DNA of 64,000 nt, from NCBI GenBank assembly GCA_024138015.1, contig JAMXBB010000011.1:25121887-25185886 (forward strand), read 5' to 3'. Below, piece by piece: positions 11,917 through 22,560 of this stretch. Origin of the DNA: Lumnitzera littorea. Its lineage: Eukaryota > Streptophyta > Magnoliopsida > Myrtales > Combretaceae. Position 1 is the first letter of the stretch; every line of letters begins with the position of its first letter. A model generated the notes under the pieces. It had not been told where the DNA came from. It was given only the letters and a program-made list of their open reading frames with translations, and ran no database searches. The position numbers and the translations under genes were made by a program.

Positions 11917-13020
11917 ATTCAATGAAACAAGCAAAAACTAGGAATACCTCGCACGGGTAGAAAATGAGAATATCGATATCGTTTTCGGCCTTATTGGGTT
12001 AGTTGTCGGGAGCGATGTCGATGACCACAGTAATATACAAGAGGAATGGCAAAAACATGAATTGGATAGGATCACAATTGATGAACCGATTGAGACAATT
12101 AATGTGGGGAACAAAGAAAGTCCTAGGAATTTAAAAATTGGGGCGAGTTTAAAAGAGAAACGAAAAACAGAAATGATTGCGTTGTTAGCTGATTATCAAG
12201 ACGTGTTCGCTTAGTCGTATGAAGATATGCCTGGGTTGGACCCGTCGATTGTAGTCTACCGTTTACTCACACAGGAGGACGTCAAACCAAAAAAGCAAAA
12301 ATTGAGGAGATTTCGACCTGACGTCTTACTGAAAATTAAAGAAGTAAAGAAACTACTGGAGGTTGGATTCATCGAAGTGTCGGATTACCCGGAATGGGTA
12401 GCTAATATTGTTCCAATAATGAAGAAGAATGGGAAAGTTAGAGTGTGTGTAGACTTTCAAGATCTTAACCAGGCAACACCTAAGGATAATTTTCCATTGC
12501 CTTACATTGACGTCTTAGTGGATAACACTTCTGGAAATCATCTATTCTCTTTCATGGATGGTTTTTCAAGATATTATCAGATTCGGATGTTCGAAGAGGA
12601 TAAGACAAAAACGACTTTTATTACGACTTGGGGAACATTTTGCTATAAGGTGATGCCGTTTGGGCTGAAGAATGCAGGTGCAACATATCAAAGAGCCATG
12701 GTTGCAATCTTTCATAACATGATGCATAAAGAAATAGAAGTGTATGTTGATGATATGATTGCGAAGTCCAAAAAGGAGGAGGATCACCTAGAAAACCTGA
12801 GAAAGTTGTTTGATAGGCTAAGAAAGTACCACTTGAAATTGAATCCGGAGAAGTGTTCCTTTGGTGTGACTTCAGGAAAATTGTTGGGGTTCATGTCAGC
12901 CAAAGAGGTATTGAAGTCGATCCTGATAAGGCCAAAGCTATAATTGACATGCCTCCTCCACAAATGCTCAAGGAAGTGCAAGGATTGCTGGGGCATTTAA
13001 ATTACATTACCCGATTCATA
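11917..13020 (+). pseudogene. Reverse transcriptase domain of the Ogre/Tat-type pol
   Basis: After an acidic linker (stops at 11939 and 12212) the RT begins near 12227 with MPGLDPSIVVYRL. It then runs through WVANIVPIMKKNGKVRVCVD, FSFMDGFSRYYQIRM and MPFGLKNAGATYQRAM to the catalytic YVDDM at 12743-12757, which is intact. A single-base deletion near 12893-12896 shifts the frame within the GF..SQRGIEVDPDK motif, after which the thumb and connection continue to about 13020. RT copies the element RNA into DNA in the particle. The long open stretch, 238 codons, is the best preserved coding part in the window. Confidence 0.95.
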
Positions 13021-14252
13021 GCACGGTTAACGGACAAATGCCGCCCTCTTTTTAAGTTGTTAAAAAAGAATGCAAAGATCAGTTGGAATGAGGAATGCGA
13101 AGAGGCTTTCACGAAAATCAAAGAATATCTCATGAAACCTCCAATGTTGGTAGCTCCTAAACCTGGAAAGCCGTTGTTTTTGTACCTAACCATAATGACG
13201 AAATCAATGGGATCCGTGCTTAGCCAGAAGGATGAAGAAGGAAAAGAGCGAGTTGTTTACTATCTAAGCAAGAAGTTCACAGAAGGGGAGTAAAAATACT
13301 CAGAAGCTGAAAGAACTTGTTGTGCATTAGTCTGGGTTATGCATCGGCTCAGACAATACACATTGTATTATCAGATCGAGTTGATAACACAACACAATCC
13401 TCTGAAATACTTAGCTAAAAAACCGGCTCTCATTGGTAGAGTTTCAAAATGGCAGATGTTGTCGATAGAATTTGACATTAAGTATGTGAGCCAAAGTTCA
13501 ATCAAGGGGTAAGCTTTAGCGAATCAATTAGTGGAGAATCCTTCTGAGGATACCCCTCAAGGAACACGAGTTGAGTTTCCCGATGAAAACATCCTAGTAG
13601 CGGGAAATGATTCTAATGGTGAAATAGTCGAAAAATCTTCAGGGTGGAAAATGTTCTTTGACAGAGCAGCCAATGTGTCTGGATGTGGAGTAGGGGCAAT
13701 TCTGGTATTGCCTGGAGGTACACAATTTCCAATGGCTATGAGATTGGTTTTCCATGTACCAACAACATTGCAGAATATGAAGCGTGTATTTTGGGGCTCA
13801 AAATCGCATTATTTAAGGAGATATGGGAATTGCAGGTGTATGGAGATTCTTCGTTGATTATAAGCCAAGCTCGAGGTGAATATAAGACGAAAGACCCCAA
13901 ATTAGTGCCTTATCGCCAACATTTGGCCGAGTTGATAACCAAGTTTAAAAAGATTACCTTCGTGTACATACCAAGGGTTCAAAACCAATTTACCGATGCT
14001 CTTGCTACTTTGGCATCAATGATTCAGATATCGAAAGGAGTGGAGATTCAGCCACTTAAAATTGAAATTGAAGAAAAGCCTGTTTTTTGTTTGGCAATGG
14101 AAAGTTCATGTGACAAAAAGCCTTGGTATCATGATATCAAAATATTTTTACAACACGGTACGTACCTCGAAGGAGCAGAGAGGAAGGACAAAAAATTGAT
14201 TAGAAGATTGGCGGCTCAGTACTTGATGAGTGATTCTATGTTGTACCGATGA
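13021..14252 (+). pseudogene. Dual RNase H region (degenerate retroviral-type plus archaeal-type aRNH)
   Basis: The first RNase H (about 13021-13520) reads LFLYLTIMTKSMGSVLSQKD..VVYYLSKKF and LRQYTLYYQ. The usual catalytic Asp of the first strand is replaced (LTI), as known for the group. It has stops at 13291 and 13510. A second RNase H follows at about 13640-14050, with FFDRAAN, NNIAEYEACILGL, VYGDSSLIISQ and FTDALATLAS. These give the D-E-D-D set of an archaeal-type RNase H, the extra domain known from plant Tat elements. A one-base shift near 13750 moves the frame between FDRAAN and NIAEYEA. The region ends at a TGA (14250) where CGA, Arg, would be expected. Confidence 0.85.
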
Positions 14253-15371
14253 TCGTTTGACGGTACTCTTTTACGTTGTGTAGATAGGAAAGAGGCAGAG
14301 ACGCTAATGAAAGAAATGCACGAGGGAGTATGTGACCCTCATATGAATGGCTACATGCTTGCCAAGAAAATCATGAGAATGGGATATTACTGGTCAACTG
14401 TAGAGGCGGATTGTATTGCACATGTTAGACGCTGCCATTTGTGCCAAATCTATGCGAACAAGATAAATGCTCCACCTCAAGAGTTGCATACACTATCAGC
14501 ACCATGGCCTTTTTCGATGTGGGGAATAGATATCATCGGCCCAATCACTCTAAAAACATCTAACGAGCATCGATTTATATTGGTAGCTATTGATTATTTC
14601 ACTAAGTGGGTGGAAGTCTCATCCTATTCTAGTGTGACGAAGAGAGTAGTGGTCAAGTTCATTAGGAGGGACATACTGGCTCGGTATGGTACTCCAGAAA
14701 TGATTATTACTGACAACGGTACGAATCTAAATAATAAATTGATGTCCGAGTTATGCCGAGACTTCAGAATCATTCATAGAAATTCTACTCCTTATCGGCC
14801 TTAGATGAATAGAGCCGTAGAAGCAGCCAATAAGAATATCAAGAGAATTATTGAGAAAATGGCCATTACGTATTGAGATTGGCATGAGATGTTGCCATTT
14901 GCACTCATGGCCTATCGAACTTTTATTAGAACATCAACAGGGGCAACCCCTTACTCGTTGGTATACGGAATGGAGGTTGTACTGCCAGTGGAGGTTGAGA
15001 TCCCGTCTTTCAGAATATTGTCAGAGACTCAGTTAGATGAGGCTGATTGGGTAAAGAAGCGTATTGAACAGTTGAACCTAATTAATGAAAAGAGGCTGAC
15101 AGCTTTATGCCACAACATTTGTTATCAGCAACGAATGGCCAAGGCTTTCAACAAAAAAGTACTACCCTGAAGTTTTGAGCAAGGCGATATGGTGTTGAGG
15201 AAGGTGTTGCCTAACACAACTAATTCAAGAGGGAAGTTTGCCCCAAACTATAAAGGGCCTTACATTGTGAAGAAAGTATTGCCTGAAGGAGCTGTTATTT
15301 TGTCTCAAATGGATGGTCTAGATTTGAAGGACCCAGTAAATGCTGATGCATTGAAGATGCACTATTCTTGA
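14253..15371 (+). pseudogene. Integrase of the Ogre/Tat-type pol and its C-terminus
   Basis: The frame is continuous apart from stops at 14802, 14874 and 15168, where CAG or CGA codons are expected. The zinc-binding HHCC part is visible (MHEGVCDPHMNGY..RRCHLCQ). The catalytic core follows with WGIDIIGP (first Asp), IITDNGTNL (second Asp, 14712-14714) and NRAVEAANKNIKRI (Glu). It ends with LMAYRT, TPYSLVYGMEVVLPVE and the GDMVLRKV..NYKGPYIVKK fold typical of gypsy integrase C-termini. The stop at 15369-15371 after LKMHYS appears to be the original one. Integrase would insert the DNA copy into chromosomes. No chromodomain is seen. Confidence 0.9.
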
Positions 15372-16384
15372 ACATCAATGAAATTTTGCAAATAATCTTA
15401 CTATTACTGTGGTCTCATTTTCATTTTCTACATGCAAAGGTTGTATTCCTAGTAGTCGTTAACATTGGATAAATATCCTTAGCCTTCCTTTTCCTCATCC
15501 CACTAAAAGACCCCACTTCTTGCTCTATTATTTACCCAAACAAACCTTACACACAAAGAACCACAAGAAAAATAATCATTTAATTTGAAGTGATGACTAT
15601 TGATAAAAATTCTTTTAATACTCTATTATGGTTAACCCCCCCAAAGAAAGGGAGATTTGTTTCCTATTTTTCAGGACAGGGCCATGTTCGAAATGGGTAA
15701 CGTGTGGCGTGTAAGTAGAAACTCGCTTGAGAACAAATGCTTGCTCGGAAAGCCAATGTTTAAACCGAAAGTCTAATACAAGACATCCTTGTTCGAAAAG
15801 AATATGTTTTACATTCGATTCAAGCTTAAGTTGTTTTCAAATAAAGAAAAAAAAAAGAAGAAAAAAGAAAAAAGGAGGTTTTGGAAAAAGACGGCAGAAT
15901 AAAGAAGAAGAAGAAAGAAAACAAGAAAAGTAATGGTAAGGGTTAGAATTGTTGGTTCTAATCGGACTGCTTAATAAGACGAGAGACGATATGGGAGCTA
16001 TCATTGAAACTAGGTAAGTGGTTCTAAACCTGATAAAACATTGCATTGACAATTGGTTTCCCCCTAAGGATAATAGCTTATTTTCCAAAAAACAATTTAT
16101 TAGCAAGATAGTTAGCTCATAAATCATGGTCCCAGTATGTCTTCAACTTCCGATCATCGAACTCACACAACGTTATTCAACTCAAAATTTCTTCAAGCGA
16201 TTTAGCGCTTCGATCAGCTTATGGAGCGTTATTTCAACTCATATTCTCATTTAGGGATTTAACCAGTTCATAGAGCGTAGTCCTAATCTAAAGTTCTTAT
16301 GTTTCTGGCTGACTCCTAAAACAGTCCCAATTCGGAGTTTCACAGGCTCCCAGTCACCCAACTCACAAAAAAATCTTTCAAGGA
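15372..16384 (+). other. 3' non-coding part between pol and the repeat array
   Basis: About 1 kb without a coding frame. It contains a poly-purine block (15840-15930, A/G with hardly any C or T) and mixed sequence. From about 16140 there are weak, diverged relatives of the following repeat units, with words such as AACTCA, GGAGCG and GATTTAG. Confidence 0.6.
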
Positions 16385-17945
16385 TTTAGTAGGCTCATGA
16401 AGCACTATCTCGATCTAAGTTTTCTTTATTTTTAAGTCTTAGCCAGCTCAAGGGGCACTTTGATCGCCTTGGTTAGTTAGCTCATTAAGGACACGATCCA
16501 AGTTTTCCTTCATATTTTCAGGTCTTAGCCAGCTCAAGGGGCGCTTTGACCACCTTGGTTAGTCAGCTCATTAAGGGCATGATCCAAGTCTTCTTCTTTT
16601 TTAGGTCTTAGCCAGTTCAAGGGGTGCTTTGACCGCCTTGGTTAGTCAGCTCATTAAGGGCACGATCCAAGTTTTCCTTCATATTTTCAGGTCTTAGCTA
16701 ACTTAAGGGGCGCTTTGACCACCTTGGTAAGTCAGCTCATTAAGGGCACGATCCAAGTCTTCTTCATATTTTTAGGTCTTAGCCAGCTCAAGGGGTGCTT
16801 TGACCACCTTGGTGAATCAACTCATTAAGGGCATGATCCAAGTTTTCTTCAGATTTTTTAGGTCTTAGCCAACTCAAGGGGTGCTTTGACCGCCTTGGTG
16901 AGTCAGCTCATTAAGGGCACGATCTAAGTCTTCTTCATATTTTTAAGTCTTAGTCAGCTCAAGGGACGCTTTGACCGCCTTAGTTAGTTAGCTCATTAAG
17001 AGCACGATCTAAGTTTTCTTCATATTTTTAGGTCTTAGTCAGCTCAAGGGGCGCTTTGATTGCCTTGGTTAGTCAGCTCATTAAGGGTATGATCCAAGTC
17101 TTCTTCATATTTTTAGGTCTTAGCCAGCTCAAGGGGCGCTTTGACCGCCTTGGTTAGTTAGCTCATTAAGGGCACGATCTAAGTCTTCTTCATATTTTTA
17201 GGTCTTAGCCAGCTCAAGGGGCGCTTTGACTGCCTTGGTGAGTTAGCTCATTAAGGGCACGATCCAAGTTTTCTTCAGACTTTTTAGGTCTTAGCCAGCT
17301 CAAGGGGCGCTTTGACCGCCTTGGTTAGTTAGCTCATTAAGGGCACGACCAAGTTTTCTTCATATTTTTAGGTCTTAGCTAACTCATGGGGCGCTTTGAC
17401 CGCCTTGGTTAGTCAGCTCATTAAGGGCACGATCCAAGTCTTCTTCATATTTTTAGGTCTTAGCGAACTCAAGGGGCGCTTTGACCACTTTGGTGAGTCA
17501 GCTCATTAAGGGCACGATCCAAGTCTTCTTCATATTTTTAGATCTTAGCCAGCTCAAGGGGTGCTTTGACCGCCTTGGTTAGTCAGCTCATTAACGGCAT
17601 GATCCAAGTCTTCTTCATATTTTTAGGTCTTAGCCAGCTCAAGGGGCGCTTTGACTGCTTTGGTAAGTCAGCTCATTAAGGACACAATCCAAGTCTTCTT
17701 CATATTTTTAGGTCTTAGCCAGCTCAAGGGGCGCTTGGACCGCCTTGGTTAGTCAGCTCATTAAGGGCACGATCCAAGTCTTCTTCATATTTTTTAGGTT
17801 TTAGCCAGCTCAAGGGGCGCTTTGACCGCCTTGGTAAGTCAGCTCATTAAGGGCACGATCTAAGTTTTCTTCATATTTTTAGGTCTTAGCCAACTCATAG
17901 GGCGCTTTGACCGCCTTGGTTAGTCAGCTCATCAAGGGCACGACC
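16385..17945 (+). repeat. Tandem array of about 18 units of ~85 bp
   Basis: Unit starts (CTTAGCC or variants) recur at about 16438, 16524, 16607, 16691, 16777, 16863 and so on to about 17882, a spacing of 83-86 bp. Each unit contains two related halves. One is TTAGCCAGCTCAAGGGGCGC, then TTTGACCGCCTTGG. The other is TTAGTCAGCTCATTAAGGGC, then ACGATCC and a T-rich tail TTCTTCATATTTTTAGG. The first unit (16385-16437) is a degenerate half. 3'-untranslated tandem repeats are common in Ogre/Tat elements and can seed satellite DNA. Unit-to-unit differences are mostly transitions. Confidence 0.95.
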
Positions 17946-18114
17946 AAGATTCTCGTTATTCTTTTTTAGAGATTTTTGCCAATTCACAAAGGCACTTCCC
18001 ATTGTCGTTCTGACCCTCGTCAAGTATCTTAACGTTTCTTAAGATAGAGTCGTTCTTAAGCAAAAACGGTGTCTCTTTTGTCTTTGTGGCAAAGTTTTGT
18101 TCAAACTTCACCAT

Positions 18115-18127
18115 AAAGAGAGGCAGC
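18115..18127 (+). promoter_or_regulatory. Polypurine tract before the 3' LTR
   Basis: AAAGAGAGG followed by CAGC directly precedes the TG of the 3' LTR. A purine run here primes plus-strand DNA synthesis in LTR elements. It is short and interrupted by C, so confidence is moderate. Confidence 0.6.
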
Positions 18128-18439
18128 TGTAGACACCTAATTTTTACCCTTTCATAGTCTTAATTTTTATTTTTACAAAAAGGGGTCTTAATTGAAAAAA
18201 TAATAATAATAAACAAAAAAAAATTAATAAAAATAATAAAAAATTAACAAATAATGAAAATGCAAAAAAAAAAATAAGAAAAGGAAAAATCATAAAAAAT
18301 TTCGAAGATTTTTAGAAAGTAATTTATATGAGGAATAATTAGTTTTAGTGTTAGTTTTAATTTTAGTTTAGTTAAAAATTTTACTTTAGGGATTCAGATA
18401 GTTTAAATATAATTTAATGGTAATGAATGTTAAGAAACA

Positions 18440-18520
18440 GGTCAACGGCCTAACGGATAAGCAGCGGAGTACTTGGGTGGATTTAATTAAAGGTCACGGG
18501 TTCGAGTCTCAGCAGGCACC
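18440..18520 (+). other. tRNA-like segment in the 3' LTR (pol III box A and box B motifs)
   Basis: TAACGGATAAG (18451-18461) and GGTTCGAGTCT (18499-18509) each match the pol III internal promoter boxes with a single mismatch, 48 bases apart. This copy is closer to the consensus than the one in the 5' LTR. Confidence 0.55.
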
Positions 18521-18663
18521 TATGTCTTTATTTTTCTAATTTTGCAGAAGCGAGACGAAAATCAGTTTCATATCTAATTAAATCATGTGAGATTAGTTAA
18601 ATTAGATTTGAATTAAATTTGAATCTAATTTAATTAACAAATTAGATATGATATGGTTTGGCT

Positions 18664-18672
18664 TATATAAAA
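18664..18672 (+). promoter_or_regulatory. TATA box of the 3' LTR
   Basis: TATATAAAA, identical to the 5' LTR copy and in the same position relative to the C-rich block. In this LTR it could drive transcription outward into downstream DNA. Confidence 0.65.
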
Positions 18673-20495
18673 TTACACACTCCCTAGAACAAAAAAAGCT
18701 CCCGATACACATCTATCGAAGATCAACTTCCATATGGCTACTGATCGACCACTTCACAGCACATTGCACATGTGGATTCCAATCTGAAGCCCTGACATCC
18801 CACACCTGAAATCAAATTTCGAATAACAATCCCTTACCTCGCAACAATATTTAACCGAATGACACTGCCCCTGACGCCATCCTAATCTACTTTCCCATTG
18901 CCTGAAGAACATAGCGCCATCTAAATCCACGAAGCCACACCAACCAAGTACTCCACGTCCCGAAGCAGCAGAAATTCACAATTTAATCGAAGCCCCAATT
19001 CCTTGCTTCATGCCGTAAGCCTCATCCCCTGACCATCCAAAGTCAGCACATATGCGCCATCTTAATCTAAATTTGACGCTACGTCTTTGACCGCGCATCC
19101 TTGATCAAATCCTCTAACATCAACATAACCATGCCAACTCGAAAATAGCATAGCATGTCCTGTAATCTGTTCACCGAAGTCCTTGTGTAGAATCCATATT
19201 CACGCCGAACATGAATCCAACTAAGCGCTAATTTTCTGACGTCCGAAGTCCCTTACTCCATCTCAAGCCAAACTGAATTCCTGCGATCAGCACAAACGTC
19301 GCTGCACTGCATATGCGATCACCAACTACGACAGGCACAGCAGCACAACGCAGCATCCAGCCGCGCAATGTAACGGCAGCACGACGATGACAACTAGTGA
19401 ATGGTCAGCTCCCTACTGATCTGAAATTGAATACGAGCATTCCCCTTATTACATAATCAGGTGAGTTTCGTTAGTTAGATAGTTAGTCTTTTTTTATTAT
19501 GATTATTATGGTTTTTATTACTATGTTATTAGTTCCTTGTTTATTTAATATAGTATATGTATATATGATTGCATTAGTTTAAGAAATCTTCAGCTATTAG
19601 TTTAAGAAATCTTTAAGATTAGCTTTTATATTAGGTATATTTCTTGACATTGTTAATTTACTTAGGAGGATAATTGTTAAATAGAAATAGTGTAGATGCA
19701 TATATATATATATATATACACATATACATTCGTCTAGGATTCCTTTAGAATTAGTTTTTTAGAAATTCTCATATAGGAAATTATTTTTAGAAACAAAAAT
19801 TAACAAAAGGAAAATTTTTACAAAAAGATTACAGTGTTTTAGGGAATTTTTTGATCACTTACGAGTTAGGGCCATTTATTTATTTATTTATTTATTTTAA
19901 TAATAAACTGAATCAATTAAGAACGTAAATCTTGACGGTTTTCAAAAATTAAAATCAATCAACACACTAAAGTTTTTTTTGAAATAACTACGATCGTCTG
20001 ATCCCGGCTAACGGGTACGTAGGCACCTTTGAGGCGACGATAAAATACGTAGAAACTTAGGTTATTTTTTTTCTTTTGTTTTATTTATTTATTTATTTTA
20101 AATATTATAATTAGAAAAATGATCCTAATTTCGGCAAATAAATATTGGTACCCATTAAGGGTTTAATAGGTTAGCCCTCGAATTCGAAACCCTCTGGTTC
20201 TTTATTAAAATTGAAATAAAAAACTGGTAGCTAAATCGTAACCAATCCACTCAATTGGTTACAATTTCTTTCTTTTTACCGACTTTGGTCGGGTGGCGAC
20301 TCGAAAAAATTATTTTCAATAAAAAAACCGGGATTTCTCAATTTTTTTAGTCGAGGATTAGTATTAAACGGGTTAGGGTTTAGTATTAATCAAGAAATGA
20401 GAAATCAATTTTAAACGAAAATCGAAAAATCAGGCTCGACAACATTTATTATTATACAATTATTTTCATTGGATGGGTATACTCATATGATAATA

Positions 20496-21323
20496 TGATG
20501 CGTCTTTGGGGTCGGACACATGAAAAGGCACCACAACAAAGTGAACCAAAAAGAACAAAGATAAAGTTAGTAAAGTTTGGGTAACTATCGAATGGATATG
20601 ATACACCACCCGATCCTACTCGGCCAATAATTCGCTGGATATGACACATCGACTCGAATTGAAGGGTTACTTGCCACTACTCTTTGCGAAAGAGAATAGA
20701 TAAGAGTTGAATGATAACAAGAATACTAAGGTTACTTAAGTGAATAATTCTCTATTGAAAGTTAGATGTCTGCGTACAAAGAAATTAGGGGTTTATATAC
20801 TTGCCCACTAAGGTTATTTTACATGTGTGAAAAGAAAAAAGGGTATTTTACAATTACGTTACATGAATCATGCTAAAAAGGGGTAAAAAGGATAAGGAAT
20901 ATTCAGTACGGAAAAGAAAGAATCATTCTGAAACATTGTGTTAGAAGGTACGTGTCACGTAATGGCTGTATGTCAAGAGTATGATACAGCATAAGTAGAA
21001 AAAGGAGGTGCCGGTAGTTAAGGGTCGACCAAATTTGGATCAGGTCGGGAGCTAATCAGTTTGGATAGGAAGTCAGCTGAATTGGAGTCAAGTGCCTAGT
21101 AGGCTTGGCTAGCCTTTCTTAGGTTACTTTATGGATTAGGACTTTACATTTAGGTAAGAGCATGTTAGATACATGTGAGGAACTGATAGACAGGTCAGCA
21201 GGAGGTCAGATTGGGATAGGAGTCCTTATCTCAACTATGGCTTAGAGTTAGTACTTTCCATGCGAGCCCTTGAAGTCCTCTAGCTTGGTTTCTTATGATT
21301 GGTTTAGGGGATTGGTTCGTCTA
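20496..21323 (-). repeat. 3' LTR of the minus-strand gypsy element
   Basis: It aligns with 26049-26893 from TGATGC[GA]TCT to the last CTTATGAT..AGGGG..TTG words. On the minus strand it would begin TAGACG, so the terminal TG has become TA. A TATA box (minus TATATAAAC, plus 20791-20799) is shared with the other LTR. Confidence 0.9.
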
Positions 21324-22560
21324 GCTTGGAGGTCGGAAAGATTTGTCCTCAAATCTAAAGGGGTTTCTATTCGTTCTTCTAGGGCACTTATAGGGTCTTC
21401 TGTTAGTTGATGGAGAATCAAATTAGACACATTGAAGGTAAAGGAGACACTATAGTCATCATGTAACTCAATCTGGTAGGCGTTGCAGTTAATCTTCTTC
21501 AAGACTTTGCAACTCGAGGAGATAGTTTGCTTTGTCTTAAGTATGGGAATCACTCTCGGCTGAGGTGAATCCATACAAAGTGTCCTGGCTGGAAAGAAAT
21601 AGTTCAGTGGCCTCAACTACCAATCTCTTACCGTCTCTAATTGAATTTGGCGATCTTCTCTATTACGGATTGGTGCAATTCATGTAATTATCAAACGCGA
21701 TTGACTTCGGATTTATTTTCTTCAATAACTATTGGAGTGCAGATCATGTCTATGGGAATAGTTGGGTTGAGGCCATAGACGACCTCGAATGGGGTCTTTC
21801 CTATAATGCTATGGACAGTCGGTTATATGCAAACGCCACGATTGGTAAGCATAGATCCCATTCCCTTAAGTTTTTCCCTACAATAGCTTTAAGCAAATTG
21901 CCTAGCATCTTGTTCAACACTTCAGTTTGGCCATCAGTTTAGGGATAGCTACCGGAGCTGAACACTAGTTTAGTCCTAAGTCTCCTCTAAAGGGTCTTTC
22001 AGAAATAGCCTAAAAATTTTGTGTCCTAATCTGAGACAATAGTCTTCGGTACTCGATGTAATCTGATAATCTTTTGCAAAAACAAATCAGTAATATATAA
22101 AGCATCATTAGTTTGATGGCATGGAATGAAGTGTGCCATCTTATTGAAGCGGTCTACTACAACAAAGATAGAATCTTTTTCTATAGATGTCTGAGGCAAC
22201 CCTATGATAAAGTCCATATTGAGGTCGACCCATAGTAAGGTAGGCGTAAGTAAAGACATGTACTCTCCATGGGGCTCTCTCTTCCCCTTAATACGCTTAC
22301 ACACTTCTCAACGACCAATTACCTTATGGACATCCTTAGCTAGTAAAAATTCTCTTTCAACAAAATGGCTATCTTAACCTCTCCAAAGTGGCCTAAAAGT
22401 CCATTGCTGTGAGCTTCTCGAACCAACAATTTACATGTGGAGCAGTTTGGAATACATAGCTTGCGGTCCTTAAATAGATAGCCATCCTTAAAATAATGTC
22501 CCTTAACAGCAATTTTGTCCTTGCACTGCTCTATGACAGGGCTGAAATGAGAATCATGAG
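21293..22560 (-). pseudogene. Integrase of the minus-strand gypsy element
   Basis: At plus 22026-22304 the minus strand encodes LLWVDLNMDFIIGLP, with the first catalytic Asp, then FVVVDRFNKMAHFIPC and TIVSD at the second Asp. The C-terminal part (21293-21616) reads KKINCNAYQIELHDDYSVSF then TFNVSNL and LDLRTNLSD, typical of plant Ty3-gypsy integrase ends. The stop at 21293 lies 30 bases inside the 3' LTR, so the frame overlaps the LTR, either originally or by readthrough of a lost stop. No chromodomain is recognised. Stops and shifts separate the pieces between 21617 and 22025. Confidence 0.8.

Larger units (their letters stand above)
4267..20441 (+). mobile_element. Ogre/Tat-type Ty3-gypsy LTR retrotransposon, full-length but decayed
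   Basis: The element starts TGTAGACACC and ends CTCGACA. It is flanked by a perfect 5-bp target duplication, ACATT at 4262-4266 and 20442-20446. In order it has a 5' LTR, a tRNA-Arg-like primer site, ORF1, gag, protease, a putative intron, RT, two RNase H domains, integrase, a long 3' untranslated part with about 18 tandem repeats, a purine tract and a 3' LTR. The ~16.2-kb length, the ORF before gag, the intron between protease and RT, the arginine primer site and the second RNase H are the known hallmarks of the plant Ogre/Tat group. LTR copies differ at about 2% in the AT-rich part (5 differences in ~240 bases by eye) and nearer 6% in the C-rich part. This suggests a fairly recent insertion that then decayed by transitions. 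Confidence 0.95.
18128..20441 (+). repeat. 3' LTR of the Ogre/Tat-type element
   Basis: This 2314-bp copy runs TGTAGACACC...CTCGACA and aligns end to end with 4267-6502. It keeps an AT-rich block (about 18556-18645, with repeated ATTAAATTAGATTTGAAT-like words) that the 5' LTR has lost. Differences from the 5' copy are mostly C/T and G/A, densest in the C-rich R-like part (18720-19440). Confidence 0.95.

Noticed and set aside
15840..15930. Purine block as the polypurine tract of the Ogre-type element
   Set aside because: It lies over 2 kb from the 3' LTR; the tract must abut the LTR, where a shorter purine run is found.
16385..17945. Regularly spaced repeats as a CRISPR array
   Set aside because: The whole 85-bp unit is repeated with no unique spacers, it lies inside a plant retrotransposon, and there are no cas genes.
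18440..18520. A functional tRNA gene in the LTR
   Set aside because: Box A and box B are present but a full cloverleaf with paired acceptor stem, anticodon arm and T-run terminator could not be drawn by eye.
20452..20649. 65-codon minus-strand ORF at the gypsy 3' LTR
   Set aside because: It spans the LTR edge and flank and so is a chance frame.
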